Shown here piece by piece: positions 25,789 through 35,910 of a DNA stretch of 64,000 nt. The number at the start of each line of letters is the position of its first letter. Position 1 is the stretch's first letter. The stretch is from Clostridia bacterium. Its GTDB lineage: Bacteria; Bacillota; Clostridia; Acetivibrionales; DSM-2933. Under the pieces are notes generated by a model that ran no database searches, was not told the DNA's origin, and saw only the letters and a list, made by a program, of their open reading frames with translations. The stretch is from positions 44,367 to 108,366 of the forward strand of contig JAOAEJ010000052.1 of NCBI GenBank assembly GCA_026416815.1, given 5' to 3'. The position numbers and the translations under genes were made by a program.

Positions 25789-25962
25789 AACTTGTTGTGC
25801 TAGTTTCTCTAAGGCCTATTTAAAAGGGGTGCAGGGTCCTCCCTACGGAATCCAATAGAACATTGGCGGGGAAGCGGGGTGTCCCCGCAAAACTGCTATT
25901 CTCCTTCCCTTCGAGGGAAGGAGCTAAAGGATGGGTGGCTATAAACTAGCATAACGCGTTAA
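25789..25962 (+). ncRNA. structured intergenic element between thiG and thiH
   Basis: A closing stem forms from 25789-25805 (AACTTGTTGTGCTAGTT) and 25946-25962 (AACTAGCATAACGCGTT), with two mismatches and one G-U. Inside are AGGGTCCTCCCT, an AATAG/CTATT pairing that encloses GCGGGGTGTCCCCGC (25874-25888 region), and CTCCTTCCC-ttcga-GGGAAGGAG (25901-25923 region). It is GC-rich against its surroundings and matches no riboswitch I know. It may be RNA or a mobile palindrome. Confidence 0.5.
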
Positions 25963-26003
25963 ATTAAGCATAATTTACTCATCAATTGAAAGAAGGAATA
26001 TCC

Positions 26004-27107
26004 ATGAGTTTTTATGACAAGTTAACAGAGTATAAAAGTATAGATATAGAGAACTTTTTAGAAGGTGTAACCGACGAGGCTGTGCTGAGGGCAATCAACA
26101 AAGAACGTTTGACTGACTTTGATTTTCTTACGCTTTTGTCCGATAAGGCCGACAAGCACCTTGAAGCAATGGCTGTAAGGTCAAAACAACTGACTCTCCA
26201 GCATTTCGGTAAGGTTATATTCCTTTATACACCCATGTATCTCGCAAACTATTGTGTAAACCAGTGTACTTACTGTGGGTTTAATGTGACAAACAGAATA
26301 ACCCGTAAAAAGCTGACTATGGAAGAAGTCGAACGTGAGGCGCAGACTATAGCTTCTACAGGTTTAAGGCATATTTTGATTTTAACCGGAGAATCAAGGC
26401 CTCAAACTCCTGTTTCATACATAAAGGAATGCGTGGAAGTTCTGAGTAATCATTTCCGGTCGATAGCAATAGAGGTTTATCCCCTTGAAGCTGAGGAATA
26501 TGCAGAATTGATAGAGGCTGGAGTAGACGGGCTTACAATATATCAAGAGGTATATAATGAAGAAATCTACAGAGATATTCACTTGAAGGGGCCGAAAACC
26601 AACTACCGCTATAGGCTGGATGCACCTGAAAGAGCTTGTAAGGCTGCTATGAGAAGTGTAAATATCGGCGCCCTTCTCGGATTGGATGATTGGAGAAGCG
26701 AAGCCTTTTTCACCGGACTTCATGCCGATTACCTGCAGACTAAATACTTGGATACCGAAATAAGTGTATCTCTGCCGCGTATGAGACCCCATGTAGGGCA
26801 GTTCCAGCCCAAATGCAATGTAAGCGACAGGAATATGGTGCAGGCAATGCTGGCACTGAGGCTTTTTATGCCAAGAGCAGGTATTACGGTATCCACCAGA
26901 GAACGTGCCGAGTTTCGTGATAATCTTATAGGATTGGGAGTTACCAAGATGTCAGCCGGTACTACAACCGAGGTTGGAGGGCATACCCGTGATGAAAAAA
27001 GCGAGGGCCAATTTGATATATCCGACGGTAGGAGCGTAGAGGAAATGAAACAAGTAATCTACAAAAAAGGCTATCAGCCGGTATTTAAGGACTGGCAGGC
27101 GATATAG
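26004..27107 (+). CDS. thiH: 2-iminoacetate synthase ThiH
   Basis: A 367-residue radical-SAM enzyme that cleaves tyrosine to dehydroglycine for the thiazole ring. The cluster motif [10 protein letters not shown] places cysteines at 84, 88 and 91. [10 protein letters not shown] and [10 protein letters not shown] are ThiH signatures. AAGAAGGAA sets the start at MSFYDKL; a TTG six codons earlier is less likely. Its oxygen sensitivity fits an anaerobe. It works directly with ThiG. Confidence 0.96.
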   Translation: MSFYDKLTEYKSIDIENFLEGVTDEAVLRAINKERLTDFDFLTLLSDKADKHLEAMAVRSKQLTLQHFGKVIFLYTPMYLANYCVNQCTYCGFNVTNRITRKKLTMEEVEREAQTIASTGLRHILILTGESRPQTPVSYIKECVEVLSNHFRSIAIEVYPLEAEEYAELIEAGVDGLTIYQEVYNEEIYRDIHLKGPKTNYRYRLDAPERACKAAMRSVNIGALLGLDDWRSEAFFTGLHADYLQTKYLDTEISVSLPRMRPHVGQFQPKCNVSDRNMVQAMLALRLFMPRAGITVSTRERAEFRDNLIGLGVTKMSAGTTTEVGGHTRDEKSEGQFDISDGRSVEEMKQVIYKKGYQPVFKDWQAI

Positions 27108-27144
27108 AGCAGGCTATAAATTATAGGGTTAAGGATGGGGGCTA

Positions 27145-28197
27145 ATGCAAAAGATTTTTAGAATTATAGATGCAAATATAAATAGAGCCTCAGAGGGAGT
27201 TCGTGTACTCGAAGACTTGGCGAGGTTTTACTACGATGATAAAACTCTTTCGGAGAAGCTTAAGAGTTTGAGGCATGGAATCAGAAAGGGCATTATGGAT
27301 TATCTGCCCCAATGCTTGGAAGAAAGGGACTCATCCAATGATGTCGGATTAGCGATATCAAAGGAGCTTAAAGTAGATAATAAAGCCTCATTGACCGAGC
27401 TTGTGACTGCAAACTTTAAAAGGCTTCAGGAGGCTTTAAGGGCTATAGAGGAAAACCTGAAGGTGATAGATAAGTATGAACTTTCGAAAGCATATGAAGA
27501 CTACAGGTTTACTTCATATACCCTTGAAAAGGATTACTTTAATGTAATCTGTAAGGTGAGGAAAAGAGAAAAGCTCGATACTGATTTTTACTGCCTTACT
27601 GCTGAAGAATACTCTAAAGGCAGAGATAACATTGAAGTAGTAAAGGCTATGATAAATGCCGGTGTGAAAATAATCCAATACAGGGAGAAGGATAAAAAGC
27701 TCCTGCAAAAATACAAAGAGTGTTTGCAGATTCGTGAGTTAACGAGCAATGCAGGGGTTACCTTCATAGTAAACGACGATATTGATATTGCAATACTGGT
27801 GAAAGCTGACGGTATACATATAGGGCAGGATGATTTGCCTATAGAAAAGGTAAGAGAGCTTGTGGGGGAAGAAATGATTATCGGACTTTCCACCCACTCA
27901 CCGGAACAGGCGCAGGACGCAATAAAAAGAGGTGCAGATTATATAGGCGTAGGCCCGATATATAAAACGTTTACGAAAAAAGATGTTTGCGATCCCGTAG
28001 GTCTTGAATACCTAGAATATGCAGTGAAAAACGTTAATATTCCCTTTGTAGCTATAGGTGGAATAAAAGAAGATAACATGCAGCAAGTATTGCACAAAGG
28101 GGCAAAATGCATTGCAATGGTGACTGAGATAGTCGGTGCGGAAGATATAGAGGCCAAAATATCAAGTGTAAAGCAGAAACTGAGAGGAGATAAATAA
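27145..28197 (+). CDS. thiE: ThiD2-ThiE fusion (HMP-P kinase-like + thiamin phosphate synthase)
   Basis: A 350-residue two-domain protein. Residues 1-135 match the ThiD2 domain ([33 protein letters not shown]), proposed as an alternative hydroxymethylpyrimidine-phosphate kinase. Residues 145-345 are ThiE, with [51 protein letters not shown] and FVAIGGI. ThiE joins thiazole phosphate and HMP-PP to thiamin phosphate. The fusion would explain why no separate thiD is present. It ends 2 bp before thiC. Confidence 0.93.
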   Translation: MQKIFRIIDANINRASEGVRVLEDLARFYYDDKTLSEKLKSLRHGIRKGIMDYLPQCLEERDSSNDVGLAISKELKVDNKASLTELVTANFKRLQEALRAIEENLKVIDKYELSKAYEDYRFTSYTLEKDYFNVICKVRKREKLDTDFYCLTAEEYSKGRDNIEVVKAMINAGVKIIQYREKDKKLLQKYKECLQIRELTSNAGVTFIVNDDIDIAILVKADGIHIGQDDLPIEKVRELVGEEMIIGLSTHSPEQAQDAIKRGADYIGVGPIYKTFTKKDVCDPVGLEYLEYAVKNVNIPFVAIGGIKEDNMQQVLHKGAKCIAMVTEIVGAEDIEAKISSVKQKLRGDK

Positions 28198-28199
28198 AC

Positions 28200-29501
28200 A
28201 TGAGCTACACAACCCAGATGGAGGCTGCCAGAAAAGGCATAATTACAAATGAAATGAAAATTGTTGCGGAGAAGGAAGGCAAGAATTTAGAAGAACTTAG
28301 AGACTTGATAGCTCAAGGAAAGATAGTAATACCTGCAAACAAAAACCATAAAAGCATTGACCCTGAGGGTATAGGGCAGGGTCTCAGGACAAAAATAAAT
28401 GTAAATCTGGGAATATCAAAGGATTGCTGTAACTTCGACTTGGAATTAGAAAAAGTTAGAAAAGCTTTAGAACTCAAGGCAGAAGCAATTATGGACCTGA
28501 GTTCTTACGGTAAAACCCGTGAATTCAGACAGAAGCTTGTTGAGATATCTCCTGCTATGCTAGGTACTGTACCTATATATGATGCTGTAGGCTTTTATGA
28601 TAAAGAACTTTCAAGTATTACAGCACAGGAGTTTTTAGATGTAGTGGAAGAGCATGCCAAAGATGGTGTAGACTTTATGACTATACATGCCGGGATAAAC
28701 AGAGCAACAGCCGAGCGCTTTAAAAAGAACGGCAGGTTAACCAACATAGTTTCCAGGGGAGGTTCGCTGCTGTTTGCATGGATGGAGTTAACCGGAAACG
28801 AAAACCCCTTCTACGAATACTATGACAAAGTACTGGATATCTTTGAAAAATATGACGTTACAATAAGCCTTGGCGACGCATGCAGACCGGGAAGCATACA
28901 TGATGCAACCGACGCTTCTCAAATTGAAGAATTGATAGTGTTAGGAGAGCTTACAAAGAAAGCTTGGGAAAGAAATGTGCAGGTAATGATTGAGGGTCCA
29001 GGGCACATGGCTATAAACGAAATTGCTGCCAACATGGTATTGGAAAAGAGACTTTGCCACGGAGCCCCATTCTATGTACTTGGACCTCTCGTAACCGACG
29101 TTGCTCCTGGATATGACCATATTACCAGTGCTATCGGCGGCGCTATTGCAGCTGCCAACGGTGCAGACTTCCTATGCTATGTTACCCCGGCAGAGCATTT
29201 GAGACTTCCTGATTTAGAAGATATGAAGGAAGGAATTATTGCTTCCAAGATAGCTGCTCATGCTGCAGACATTGCAAAAGGAATACGTGGAGCAAGAGAG
29301 TGGGATTACAAAATGAGCGTAGCCAGGAAAAACCTTGACTGGAACGGAATGTTTGAGCTTGCCATTGATTCCGAAAAGCCAAGAAAATATCGTGAAAGCT
29401 CAATGCCGGAGCATGAGGACTCATGCACAATGTGTGGAAAAATGTGTGCTGTTAGAAATATGAATAAAGTATTAAAGGGTGAAGATATAAACATACTTTA
29501 A
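28200..29501 (+). CDS. thiC: phosphomethylpyrimidine synthase ThiC (short form)
   Basis: A 433-residue radical-SAM enzyme that rearranges aminoimidazole ribotide to HMP-P. It lacks the extra N-terminal domain found in proteobacterial ThiC, as usual for Clostridia. The C-terminal cluster motif reads CTMCGKMC (about residues 409-416). [13 protein letters not shown] and [21 protein letters not shown] are clear signatures. AGGAGATAAATAAAC overlaps the end of thiE, so the genes are probably translationally coupled. A terminator follows. Confidence 0.97.
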   Translation: MSYTTQMEAARKGIITNEMKIVAEKEGKNLEELRDLIAQGKIVIPANKNHKSIDPEGIGQGLRTKINVNLGISKDCCNFDLELEKVRKALELKAEAIMDLSSYGKTREFRQKLVEISPAMLGTVPIYDAVGFYDKELSSITAQEFLDVVEEHAKDGVDFMTIHAGINRATAERFKKNGRLTNIVSRGGSLLFAWMELTGNENPFYEYYDKVLDIFEKYDVTISLGDACRPGSIHDATDASQIEELIVLGELTKKAWERNVQVMIEGPGHMAINEIAANMVLEKRLCHGAPFYVLGPLVTDVAPGYDHITSAIGGAIAAANGADFLCYVTPAEHLRLPDLEDMKEGIIASKIAAHAADIAKGIRGAREWDYKMSVARKNLDWNGMFELAIDSEKPRKYRESSMPEHEDSCTMCGKMCAVRNMNKVLKGEDINIL

Positions 29502-29522
29502 GTTTAAGCAAGCCCTATATCA

Positions 29523-29555
29523 AAAAGGTCGTGCAGCTATACTGCCCGACCTTTT
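29523..29555. terminator. terminator of the thiamin operon
   Basis: AAAAGGTCG and CGACCTTTT plus GCAG/CTGC inside form the stem; G then TTAT follow. It also faces the converging SASP gene. Confidence 0.8.
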
Positions 29556-29573
29556 GTTATATAATAATGTCAA

Positions 29574-29777
29574 TTACTTACCAGCCAACTGTGATTCTGC
29601 CATCTGGATGAGCTGTTTTGTGATGTTTCCACCCACTTTACCTGCTTCGCGGGCAGTTAAATCACCATTATAACCTTGCTTTAAGTTAACACCAACCTGA
29701 GAAGCGATTTCAAATTTCATCCTGTTGAGAGCTTCCTCTGCACCAGGAACAACTTTTTGATTATTGTTGTTTGCCAT
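29574..29777 (-). CDS. small acid-soluble spore protein, alpha/beta type
   Basis: A 67-residue alpha/beta-type SASP, which coats and protects DNA in the spore. It has the two family blocks: EALNRMKFEIASQVGV, which contains the GPR cleavage region (FEIAS), and GDLTAREAGKVGGNITKQLIQMAE. AGGAGGTGATAAAC sets the start at MANNNN. A CATACTA motif upstream on the minus strand resembles a sigma-G -10 element. The protease that degrades it, gpr, is also in this window. Confidence 0.95.
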   Translation of the reverse strand: MANNNNQKVVPGAEEALNRMKFEIASQVGVNLKQGYNGDLTAREAGKVGGNITKQLIQMAESQLAGK

Positions 29778-30010
29778 GTTTATCACCTCCTGTAGATATA
29801 TTGTTTGGAGAAAATTAAATTTTATAGTATGTATATTTTGGGTGTATTGTAAAATTGGTAATTTTCCATAACGGGAGGATTTTAAAAAAATATACCGAAT
29901 ATAAATATTAGGTGTAATTAAGAAAATGTTGTTTAGCTTATGCAGCTCTATAATTGCGTAAAGCAGCTTGTAAAAGCAGGAACAATAATGTCTTATAATT
30001 CGGAGGAATT

Positions 30011-30535
30011 ATGTTTTCATTAGATATACAAAACGATACCGTATACTTTAAAGATATCAAGCCGGCAGACTTGCCTTTAATACTTAATTGGTATAACAAG
30101 GTAGACGATTTTAAGTTTGCCACCGGCATAGATACGCCTATTTCTCTGGAAAAGTTGACGCGCAAGTATGCTGAAGTTGCAATATGTAGATCTGAGTTTT
30201 TTGCAGGTATATATTTGAAAGGTATTAATAAGTTAATCGGGATTGTAAAGGGGAGCCTCAAATACAGAGAAAGTGATTCGGTGTGGATTAGCTCCCTGGC
30301 TATAGATACCGATTACCAGAATAATGGTTATGGAACAATGGTGATAGAACTGCTGCTCAAACACCTTAAGCTGAACAATAATATAAACTGCGCATATCTG
30401 GCGGTTGTCGAAGAAAACATACAGGGAAGGAATTTTTGGGTAAAGCAAAAATTTCAGACGCTTCGTAAAATGGAAGGTCACCTGACCATACAGGACAGGC
30501 CTCAAAACGTTATTATCATGCATAAAAAGTTTTAA
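30011..30535 (+). CDS. GNAT-family N-acetyltransferase
   Basis: A 174-residue acetyltransferase of the RimJ/RimL-like type. The acetyl-CoA region reads SLAIDTDYQNNGYGTMVIELLLKHL, where the Q/RxxGxG motif appears as NNGYGT; the C-terminal part has VEENIQGRNFWVKQKF. The acceptor cannot be predicted. TTCGGAGGAATT precedes the ATG. Single gene. Confidence 0.8.
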   Translation: MFSLDIQNDTVYFKDIKPADLPLILNWYNKVDDFKFATGIDTPISLEKLTRKYAEVAICRSEFFAGIYLKGINKLIGIVKGSLKYRESDSVWISSLAIDTDYQNNGYGTMVIELLLKHLKLNNNINCAYLAVVEENIQGRNFWVKQKFQTLRKMEGHLTIQDRPQNVIIMHKKF

Positions 30536-30870
30536 TTAATAAATTGAAGGTCTAATGATTGTAAATGGACCTATTTCCTATCGATATAAGTATATCCTTC
30601 CTATAATATTGTGGTACGATTGGACTAGAAACTTGATACTATAATATTATGTAAATTAACACTTTGTCATGATATACTTAATCCAGATAGCTTGAAATAA
30701 TATATCGGTTAAGAGCCAGAATGTCCGGACAAAAAGGTTTATAGATATTACGTGCAAGTGGCGAGTTTAAATCTACTATATTGTTGGATTTATACATAGT
30801 TTGAAAGTCACATTTTGCCCAATATTACCGAAATATTTCAGGATTATTTCAAAAACATTTCTTTATAGGT
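30536..30870. other. gap without gene, 335 bp
   Basis: AT-rich sequence between the GNAT gene and the promoter of the c-di-AMP riboswitch. No open frame with a ribosome site and no strong hairpin was found. Confidence 0.5.
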
Positions 30871-30899
30871 TTGACAAACCAAAATTAGACATGTATAAT
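30871..30899 (+). promoter_or_regulatory. consensus sigma-A promoter
   Basis: TTGACA (30871-30876), a 17-bp spacer and TATAAT (30894-30899), just before the ydaO-type riboswitch. Confidence 0.9.
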
Positions 30900-30911
30900 G
30901 TTTGTAAATCG

Positions 30912-31042
30912 AAAAAAATCAATGGCTGAATCTCCTTTTAAATAAGGGGTACGGAGGAACCAATTATTGGGGTTAATCCACTTTTTAAGTGGTAGGGGTG
31001 ATCCTATTACCCGAACCCGACAGCTAACTTCGGAAGCCGGAA
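30912..31042 (+). ncRNA. c-di-AMP riboswitch (ydaO-yuaA leader)
   Basis: Conserved blocks are present in order: GGCTGAATCTCC, GGGGTACGGAGGAACC, GGGGTTAATCC, TAGGGGTGATCC, ACCCGAACCCGACAGCTAAC and TTCGGAAGCCG. c-di-AMP normally switches such leaders off. The gene downstream is a wall hydrolase, the classical target. Confidence 0.93.
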
Positions 31043-31054
31043 ATAGGAGGACCA

Positions 31055-32185
31055 ATGTTTAACTTAAGAAAAATTCTGACAAGTTTTTCAGTAGGTGTTT
31101 TGCTTGTGGGTCTTTGTGTTGGAGCAGGATTTGCTTCAGGCAGCAAAACAGGCGTAATAACAGGAGACGGGTTAAATTTACGCGAATCACCGGACACATC
31201 TTCTAAGGTATTGACAAAACTTTCTAAAAACACCCAGGTTACTATTATAAGCGACTCAAATGGATGGTACAAAGTTAGTTATGATGGAAAGACAGGCTGG
31301 ATATCAGGTCAATATGTGACGGTAAAGGTTGTTAAAGAACCTGAGTATGGAGTAATCACAGGTGATGATGTAAATGTAAGGGACAATCCTAGTACATCAT
31401 CAGACGTAAAAGCTCAACTTTCAGAGGATACAAAGGTTGAAATCCTTGATGAAACCGATGGTTGGTGCAAGGTTAAAGCAGGCAGTGTTACAGGATGGGT
31501 AAGCCGTAAATATGTTTCTATAAATAATGGACAATCAGCTACTATAAACGCTGATGATGTAAATTTAAGAAAAAGCCCCAGTACAACTTCAGAGGTAGTC
31601 CATGAGCTATACGAAGGGGAAAAAGTTAGTGTACTCGAGAGTTCCGGCGATTGGATGAAAGTGAAGACTCTGGATGGAAAATCAGGCTGGGTGTTTAAAG
31701 GTTTTGTATCCGTAAATAAAACTCAAAAGACTTCAAGAAGTGTTGAAAATGTAGTTACTCAAACAGCACCTGAAAAAGATGTTGATGAAAGTAAACCTTC
31801 AGCTGATGAAAGCCAGATAGTAAGCTATGCTAAGAAGTTTTTAGGTGTAAAATACGTATATGGCGGATCGTCTCCAAAGGGATTTGATTGTTCAGGTTTT
31901 GTTTTATACGTATATGATAAATTCGGTATCAATTTGAATCGTGTTGCTGCCGATCAGGCAAAACAGGGTACAAGAATTAAAAAAGCAGAGTTAAAGCCGG
32001 GAGACCTTGTATTCTTTGATACCAATGGCGGACATAACTACATAAACCATGTAGGTATGTATATAGGAAACGGTAAGTTTATACATGCTTCGTCAGGACG
32101 TTCTACACACAGGGTTACCATTAGCGATTTGACAGACGGTTTTTACGCCAATGCTTATATGACGGCGAGAAGATTTGTAAAATAA
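31055..32185 (+). CDS. secreted SH3 x3 - NlpC/P60 peptidoglycan endopeptidase
   Basis: A 376-residue exported protein. The signal peptide covers about residues 1-28 (FSVGVLLVGLCVGAGFASG). Three bacterial SH3 domains follow (each opening with G-x-N-x-R-x-x-P and ending in GWVS-type strands), then a linker and a C-terminal NlpC/P60 domain (about 255-376) with the catalytic Cys in FDCSGFVLYVYD and His in NHVGMYIGNGKFIHA. It cuts peptide stems of peptidoglycan. Control by a c-di-AMP riboswitch links wall turnover to turgor signalling. AGGAGGACCA gives the start. Confidence 0.95.
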   Translation: MFNLRKILTSFSVGVLLVGLCVGAGFASGSKTGVITGDGLNLRESPDTSSKVLTKLSKNTQVTIISDSNGWYKVSYDGKTGWISGQYVTVKVVKEPEYGVITGDDVNVRDNPSTSSDVKAQLSEDTKVEILDETDGWCKVKAGSVTGWVSRKYVSINNGQSATINADDVNLRKSPSTTSEVVHELYEGEKVSVLESSGDWMKVKTLDGKSGWVFKGFVSVNKTQKTSRSVENVVTQTAPEKDVDESKPSADESQIVSYAKKFLGVKYVYGGSSPKGFDCSGFVLYVYDKFGINLNRVAADQAKQGTRIKKAELKPGDLVFFDTNGGHNYINHVGMYIGNGKFIHASSGRSTHRVTISDLTDGFYANAYMTARRFVK

Positions 32186-32196
32186 GAACTTCTAGG

Positions 32197-32225
32197 CGCT
32201 CCTTTTGACAAAAGGAGCGTTTTTT
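32197..32225 (+). terminator. terminator of the NlpC/P60 gene
   Basis: CGCTCCTTTT pairs with AAAAGGAGCG around GAC, followed by a T run (TTTTTT). Confidence 0.9.
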
Positions 32226-32268
32226 AATGTATTCTAAATTCACATTAAAACTAAAATAAAGGGTGACT

Positions 32269-34635
32269 ATGAAACGACCGCTACTGCTTTTCTCAATATC
32301 AATGATTGTAGGTATTTTAACTGCCCAATCAACCGGCTCATACCTTTTAGCCTTGTTGATTCCTATATCGGCTCTCGTTTTTTATATCATTGTTTTTTAT
32401 AAAAAAATTCCTGAGTTGATGGGAATTTTAATTGGTATGTCTATATTTTTCATACTAGGTTCATGTGAATATCTCTATACCGATGGAAAAAATGTATCTA
32501 AATTTAATGAGTTTGTAGGAAAAGAAGTTATTATTGAGGGCATTATAGACACCGAGCCGGATATTAGAGAACAGAAAGTCATGTATGCAGTCAAAACTAA
32601 AAAGGTGACTAGCGAAGGTATAAGCAAAGAGGTTAGCGGCAGGGTGCTGTTCACTACCCTTAAAGATACTGAGAAATCCATTTTAAGCTATGGAAGGGAA
32701 GTAAAGATAACAGGGCAGTTGAATGTACCTAGTGGTAAGCGTAATCCGGGAGGTTTTGACTATCGCAGGTATTTGGCTGGCTCGGGTATGACAGCCACAA
32801 TTTATGCTTCGGGGAATAATGTAATCACCGGTAAAAGCACAGGAGGCAATTTTCTTGTTACCACGGGATTAAATATCAGAAATAGAATTGTAGGTGTGAT
32901 TAACGCAAGCTTACCGATGCAGCAGGCAGGATTGTTAAATGGAATGCTCATAGGGTACAGGGAAGGCCTGACTAAAGAAGTAGAGGAGGCTTTCAGTGAT
33001 GCTGGCTTAACGCATCTGATGGCAGTTTCTGGAGCAAATATTGCTTTTATAGTATTCCCTTTGGTTTTTATATTCCGTAAAATGTATCTGAAGCAAAGGA
33101 CTGCAAATGCTATTATTATAGGTATACTGGTGCTTTTTGTGTTTGTCACCGGTTTTTCGCCTTCGGTGCTCCGGGCAGTTATTATGGCTATAACGGTGCT
33201 GGTAGGTCAAATGCTAAGAAGAGAAACCGATGTAATAACCAGTATAGCCTTTGCAGCAATGCTTTTAATGTTTTATAATCCTTATTCCATCTTCGATATA
33301 GGATTTCAGCTTTCTTTTGCAGCGACTCTATCTCTCATTATGTTTTATAAAAGTATAAAAAGCTTCATTGATTTCAAATATATACCCAATTTCATAGCAG
33401 ACGTCATGGCTGCAACCTTGGCGGCGCAGGTTGGTGTATTACCTATTACCACCTTTTATTTCAATAAAATATCTTTGATTTCCGTTGTTTCCAACATACT
33501 AGCCGTTCCGGTTGTCCAGATAATCAGTATTTTAGGTTTTGTTATGGCTATACTGGGACAGATAAACGTAGTACTGTCTCAGATTCTAGGTTATATTAAC
33601 TATACATTTTTAACCTTTGTTTTGTACGTTACCAAAATAAGTTCCGAGCTTCCCTACGCAACGATAAAGGTTATTACACCTTCAGTACCTATAATTATAG
33701 TTTACTATATACTGATAGTATTTTTCCTATGGTATAAGCCTAAATATAACGTAAAAGTTAGGCATAAGCACTATGCAGCAGCGGTAGGGATAATTATGCT
33801 GGTAGTAATTATAAACTTGCTTTTACCTAAAAATCTTGAGGTTGTTTTTATTGATGTTGGACAGGGCGATTCAGCGTTTATAAGAACTCACAGCGGTAAA
33901 ACCGTATTAATTGACGGAGGAGGCCGTGCAGTCAGAACACAGTCGGAAGCAAGTGTAGGAGACACAGTTGTTGTCCCTTTTCTTTTAGATTATGGAGTGA
34001 CAAAGCTGGATGTAGTAATTGCTACACATGGCCATGAAGATCATGCACAGGGGTTGGAAGCTGTATTAAAAAGCATTAAGGTAGACAATCTGGTAATACC
34101 TTATAGTTCGGATACCGAGGAATTCAAGCAGCTCCTGAATATATCAAGGGATAGGAATATCCAAGTTACAAGGTGTGAAACAGGGGACGATATTAAGATA
34201 GATGGAAAAACTTATTTTACAACTCTTTTTCCGAAAAAAAGCCAAAGTGATATGGCTTTAAATGAAAGATGTTTGGTGCTAAAATTGTATTACAAGGACA
34301 TAAGTATACTATTTACCGGAGATATAGAGAAGGGGACGGAAAATACTCTGCTTGAAGAAAATGCCGATATAAAAGCAGATGTTCTTAAGGTTGCTCATCA
34401 TGGCTCAGCAAGCTCAACTGGGGAAGAATTTTTGAAAAGGGTAGCACCTAAGGCAGCTGTTATCAGTGTCGGAAAGAATAATTTTGGACACCCTTCACCT
34501 ATAGTTATTGACAGGATTAGCGATAGCCGAGCAAAGATTTTCAGAACCGATGAATCGGGTGCTGTCATACTTACGTCTGATGGAGAAAATATTAAAATTA
34601 GGACGACGCTGCAAAACAAAAGCAGTGCAGAGTAA
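32269..34635 (+). CDS. comEC: ComEC/Rec2 DNA-uptake channel protein
   Basis: A 788-residue protein with three parts: an N-terminal membrane/OB-fold region (about 1-200; GKRNPGGFDYRRYLAGSGM), the multi-helix competence domain (about 210-500; GLTHLMAVSGANIAF, GFSPSVLRA), and a C-terminal metallo-beta-lactamase-like domain (about 520-780) with ATHGHEDHAQG, LFTGDIEKG and VAHHGSASST. It carries single-stranded DNA across the membrane; the C-terminal domain may be a nuclease. The ATG follows AAAGGGTGACT. holA follows at 33 bp, the common clostridial order. Confidence 0.95.
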   Translation: MKRPLLLFSISMIVGILTAQSTGSYLLALLIPISALVFYIIVFYKKIPELMGILIGMSIFFILGSCEYLYTDGKNVSKFNEFVGKEVIIEGIIDTEPDIREQKVMYAVKTKKVTSEGISKEVSGRVLFTTLKDTEKSILSYGREVKITGQLNVPSGKRNPGGFDYRRYLAGSGMTATIYASGNNVITGKSTGGNFLVTTGLNIRNRIVGVINASLPMQQAGLLNGMLIGYREGLTKEVEEAFSDAGLTHLMAVSGANIAFIVFPLVFIFRKMYLKQRTANAIIIGILVLFVFVTGFSPSVLRAVIMAITVLVGQMLRRETDVITSIAFAAMLLMFYNPYSIFDIGFQLSFAATLSLIMFYKSIKSFIDFKYIPNFIADVMAATLAAQVGVLPITTFYFNKISLISVVSNILAVPVVQIISILGFVMAILGQINVVLSQILGYINYTFLTFVLYVTKISSELPYATIKVITPSVPIIIVYYILIVFFLWYKPKYNVKVRHKHYAAAVGIIMLVVIINLLLPKNLEVVFIDVGQGDSAFIRTHSGKTVLIDGGGRAVRTQSEASVGDTVVVPFLLDYGVTKLDVVIATHGHEDHAQGLEAVLKSIKVDNLVIPYSSDTEEFKQLLNISRDRNIQVTRCETGDDIKIDGKTYFTTLFPKKSQSDMALNERCLVLKLYYKDISILFTGDIEKGTENTLLEENADIKADVLKVAHHGSASSTGEEFLKRVAPKAAVISVGKNNFGHPSPIVIDRISDSRAKIFRTDESGAVILTSDGENIKIRTTLQNKSSAE

Positions 34636-34667
34636 TAAATCGGACAAGAAACCTAGGGAGTAATTTA

Positions 34668-35699
34668 ATGAGTATAGATATTCTAAAAGATGATTTAAAG
34701 AAAAATAATTTAAGAAGCCTTTATCTTTTTTACGGCCCGGAGGATTACCTTAAAAAGTACTATACCGAAGGTATAGAAAAGCAGCTGCTTACCGAGGACA
34801 TGAAAACCCTGAATAAGATAGTTCTTGAAGGTAAGGTTGATGTCAGGAAGATAACGGATAATTGTGAAACCATGCCGGTTTTTTCCGAAAGGAAGGTAGT
34901 AATAGTTAAAAACTCAGGAATATTCAAGTCTAAGAAAAAATCGGACGAAGCTGAAGGAAAGGGCAAAAGCAAGGGGCAAAATGACGAGCTGGTTTCTTAT
35001 TTGCAAAATGTACCCGATTATAACTGCTTGATTTTTTATGAAGAAGAGATAGATAAGCGAATGAAAGCCGTTGATGCTATAAAGAAAAATGGCCTTATTG
35101 TAGAGTTTGCTTATCAGAAGCCCCCGGAACTGGTGAAGTGGGTAGTGAAGGTATTCAAATCCCATAAGAAGGAAGTTGATCCGATGACAGCTGCACAGCT
35201 TATTGATATAAGTGAGCAGGGAATGACGGAAATACTAAATGAGATAAACAAGCTTACATTGTATCTCGGGGACAGGACAAAAGTGACTGGGGCGGATATC
35301 GAAAAGGTATGCACAAAATCGGTAAAAAGCAGGATTTTTGATCTTACTGATGCTGTAGCGGAAAAGAATGCATCCAAAGCGCTAATATTATTAAATGATA
35401 TGATAATATTGAAGGAGCCAATGCCTAAGATACTGTTTATGCTTGCAAGGCAGTTTAGGCAAGTGTTGGAGATGAAGCTGCTTGGTGAGGATGGGCTTAA
35501 TTCAGGGGAGGCTGCTTCTAAAATGGGTATTACGCCTTATGCCGCAGGCAAAATCTTAAAACAGGCAAAAAGCTTTACAGTAGACATGTTGAAAGAAGCA
35601 GTAGAGGCATGCCTTGAGTTTGATGTTGCTATAAAGACGGGTAAGATGAATGATAGAATAGCAGCAGAGCTCCTGATAGCTAGATTTTCTACAAAATAA
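34668..35699 (+). CDS. holA: DNA polymerase III delta subunit
   Basis: A 343-residue clamp-loader delta subunit. The N-terminus reads LYLFYGPEDYLKKYY; further signatures are VFSERKVVIVKNS and the C-terminal collar region with LLARQFRQVLEMKLL-type helices. It opens the beta clamp during loading. A Lys/Gly-rich insert (KGKSKGQ) near residue 100 is longer than in some relatives. It lies in the comEC transcript. AGGGAGTAATTTA precedes the ATG. Confidence 0.95.
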   Translation: MSIDILKDDLKKNNLRSLYLFYGPEDYLKKYYTEGIEKQLLTEDMKTLNKIVLEGKVDVRKITDNCETMPVFSERKVVIVKNSGIFKSKKKSDEAEGKGKSKGQNDELVSYLQNVPDYNCLIFYEEEIDKRMKAVDAIKKNGLIVEFAYQKPPELVKWVVKVFKSHKKEVDPMTAAQLIDISEQGMTEILNEINKLTLYLGDRTKVTGADIEKVCTKSVKSRIFDLTDAVAEKNASKALILLNDMIILKEPMPKILFMLARQFRQVLEMKLLGEDGLNSGEAASKMGITPYAAGKILKQAKSFTVDMLKEAVEACLEFDVAIKTGKMNDRIAAELLIARFSTK

Positions 35700-35910
35700 A
35701 CATATATATAATATTTATAGCTGTAATAAAGTAATTGAAAAGTAATTTTTAGATGGTTGAATGGTATTTACTGTAAGAGTTTCCCTAGCTGGAAACCACT
35801 TTTGCATTTGGTGATTCAAGATACCCTAATTGTTGTAAAAACTAAAAAAATTGAATACTACACCCAAATAGCTTATAATAAATTCTAAAACATATGTGCT
35901 ATATTAATTC

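Noticed and set aside
25789..25962. Second TPP aptamer before thiH
   Set aside because: The invariant CTGAGA and ACCTGA blocks are absent.
35740..35830. Possible sixth R1 copy in the holA-recJ gap
   Set aside because: It shares only short pieces such as TTTACTGTAA and GGTGATTCA; the order of blocks and the outer stem do not match.
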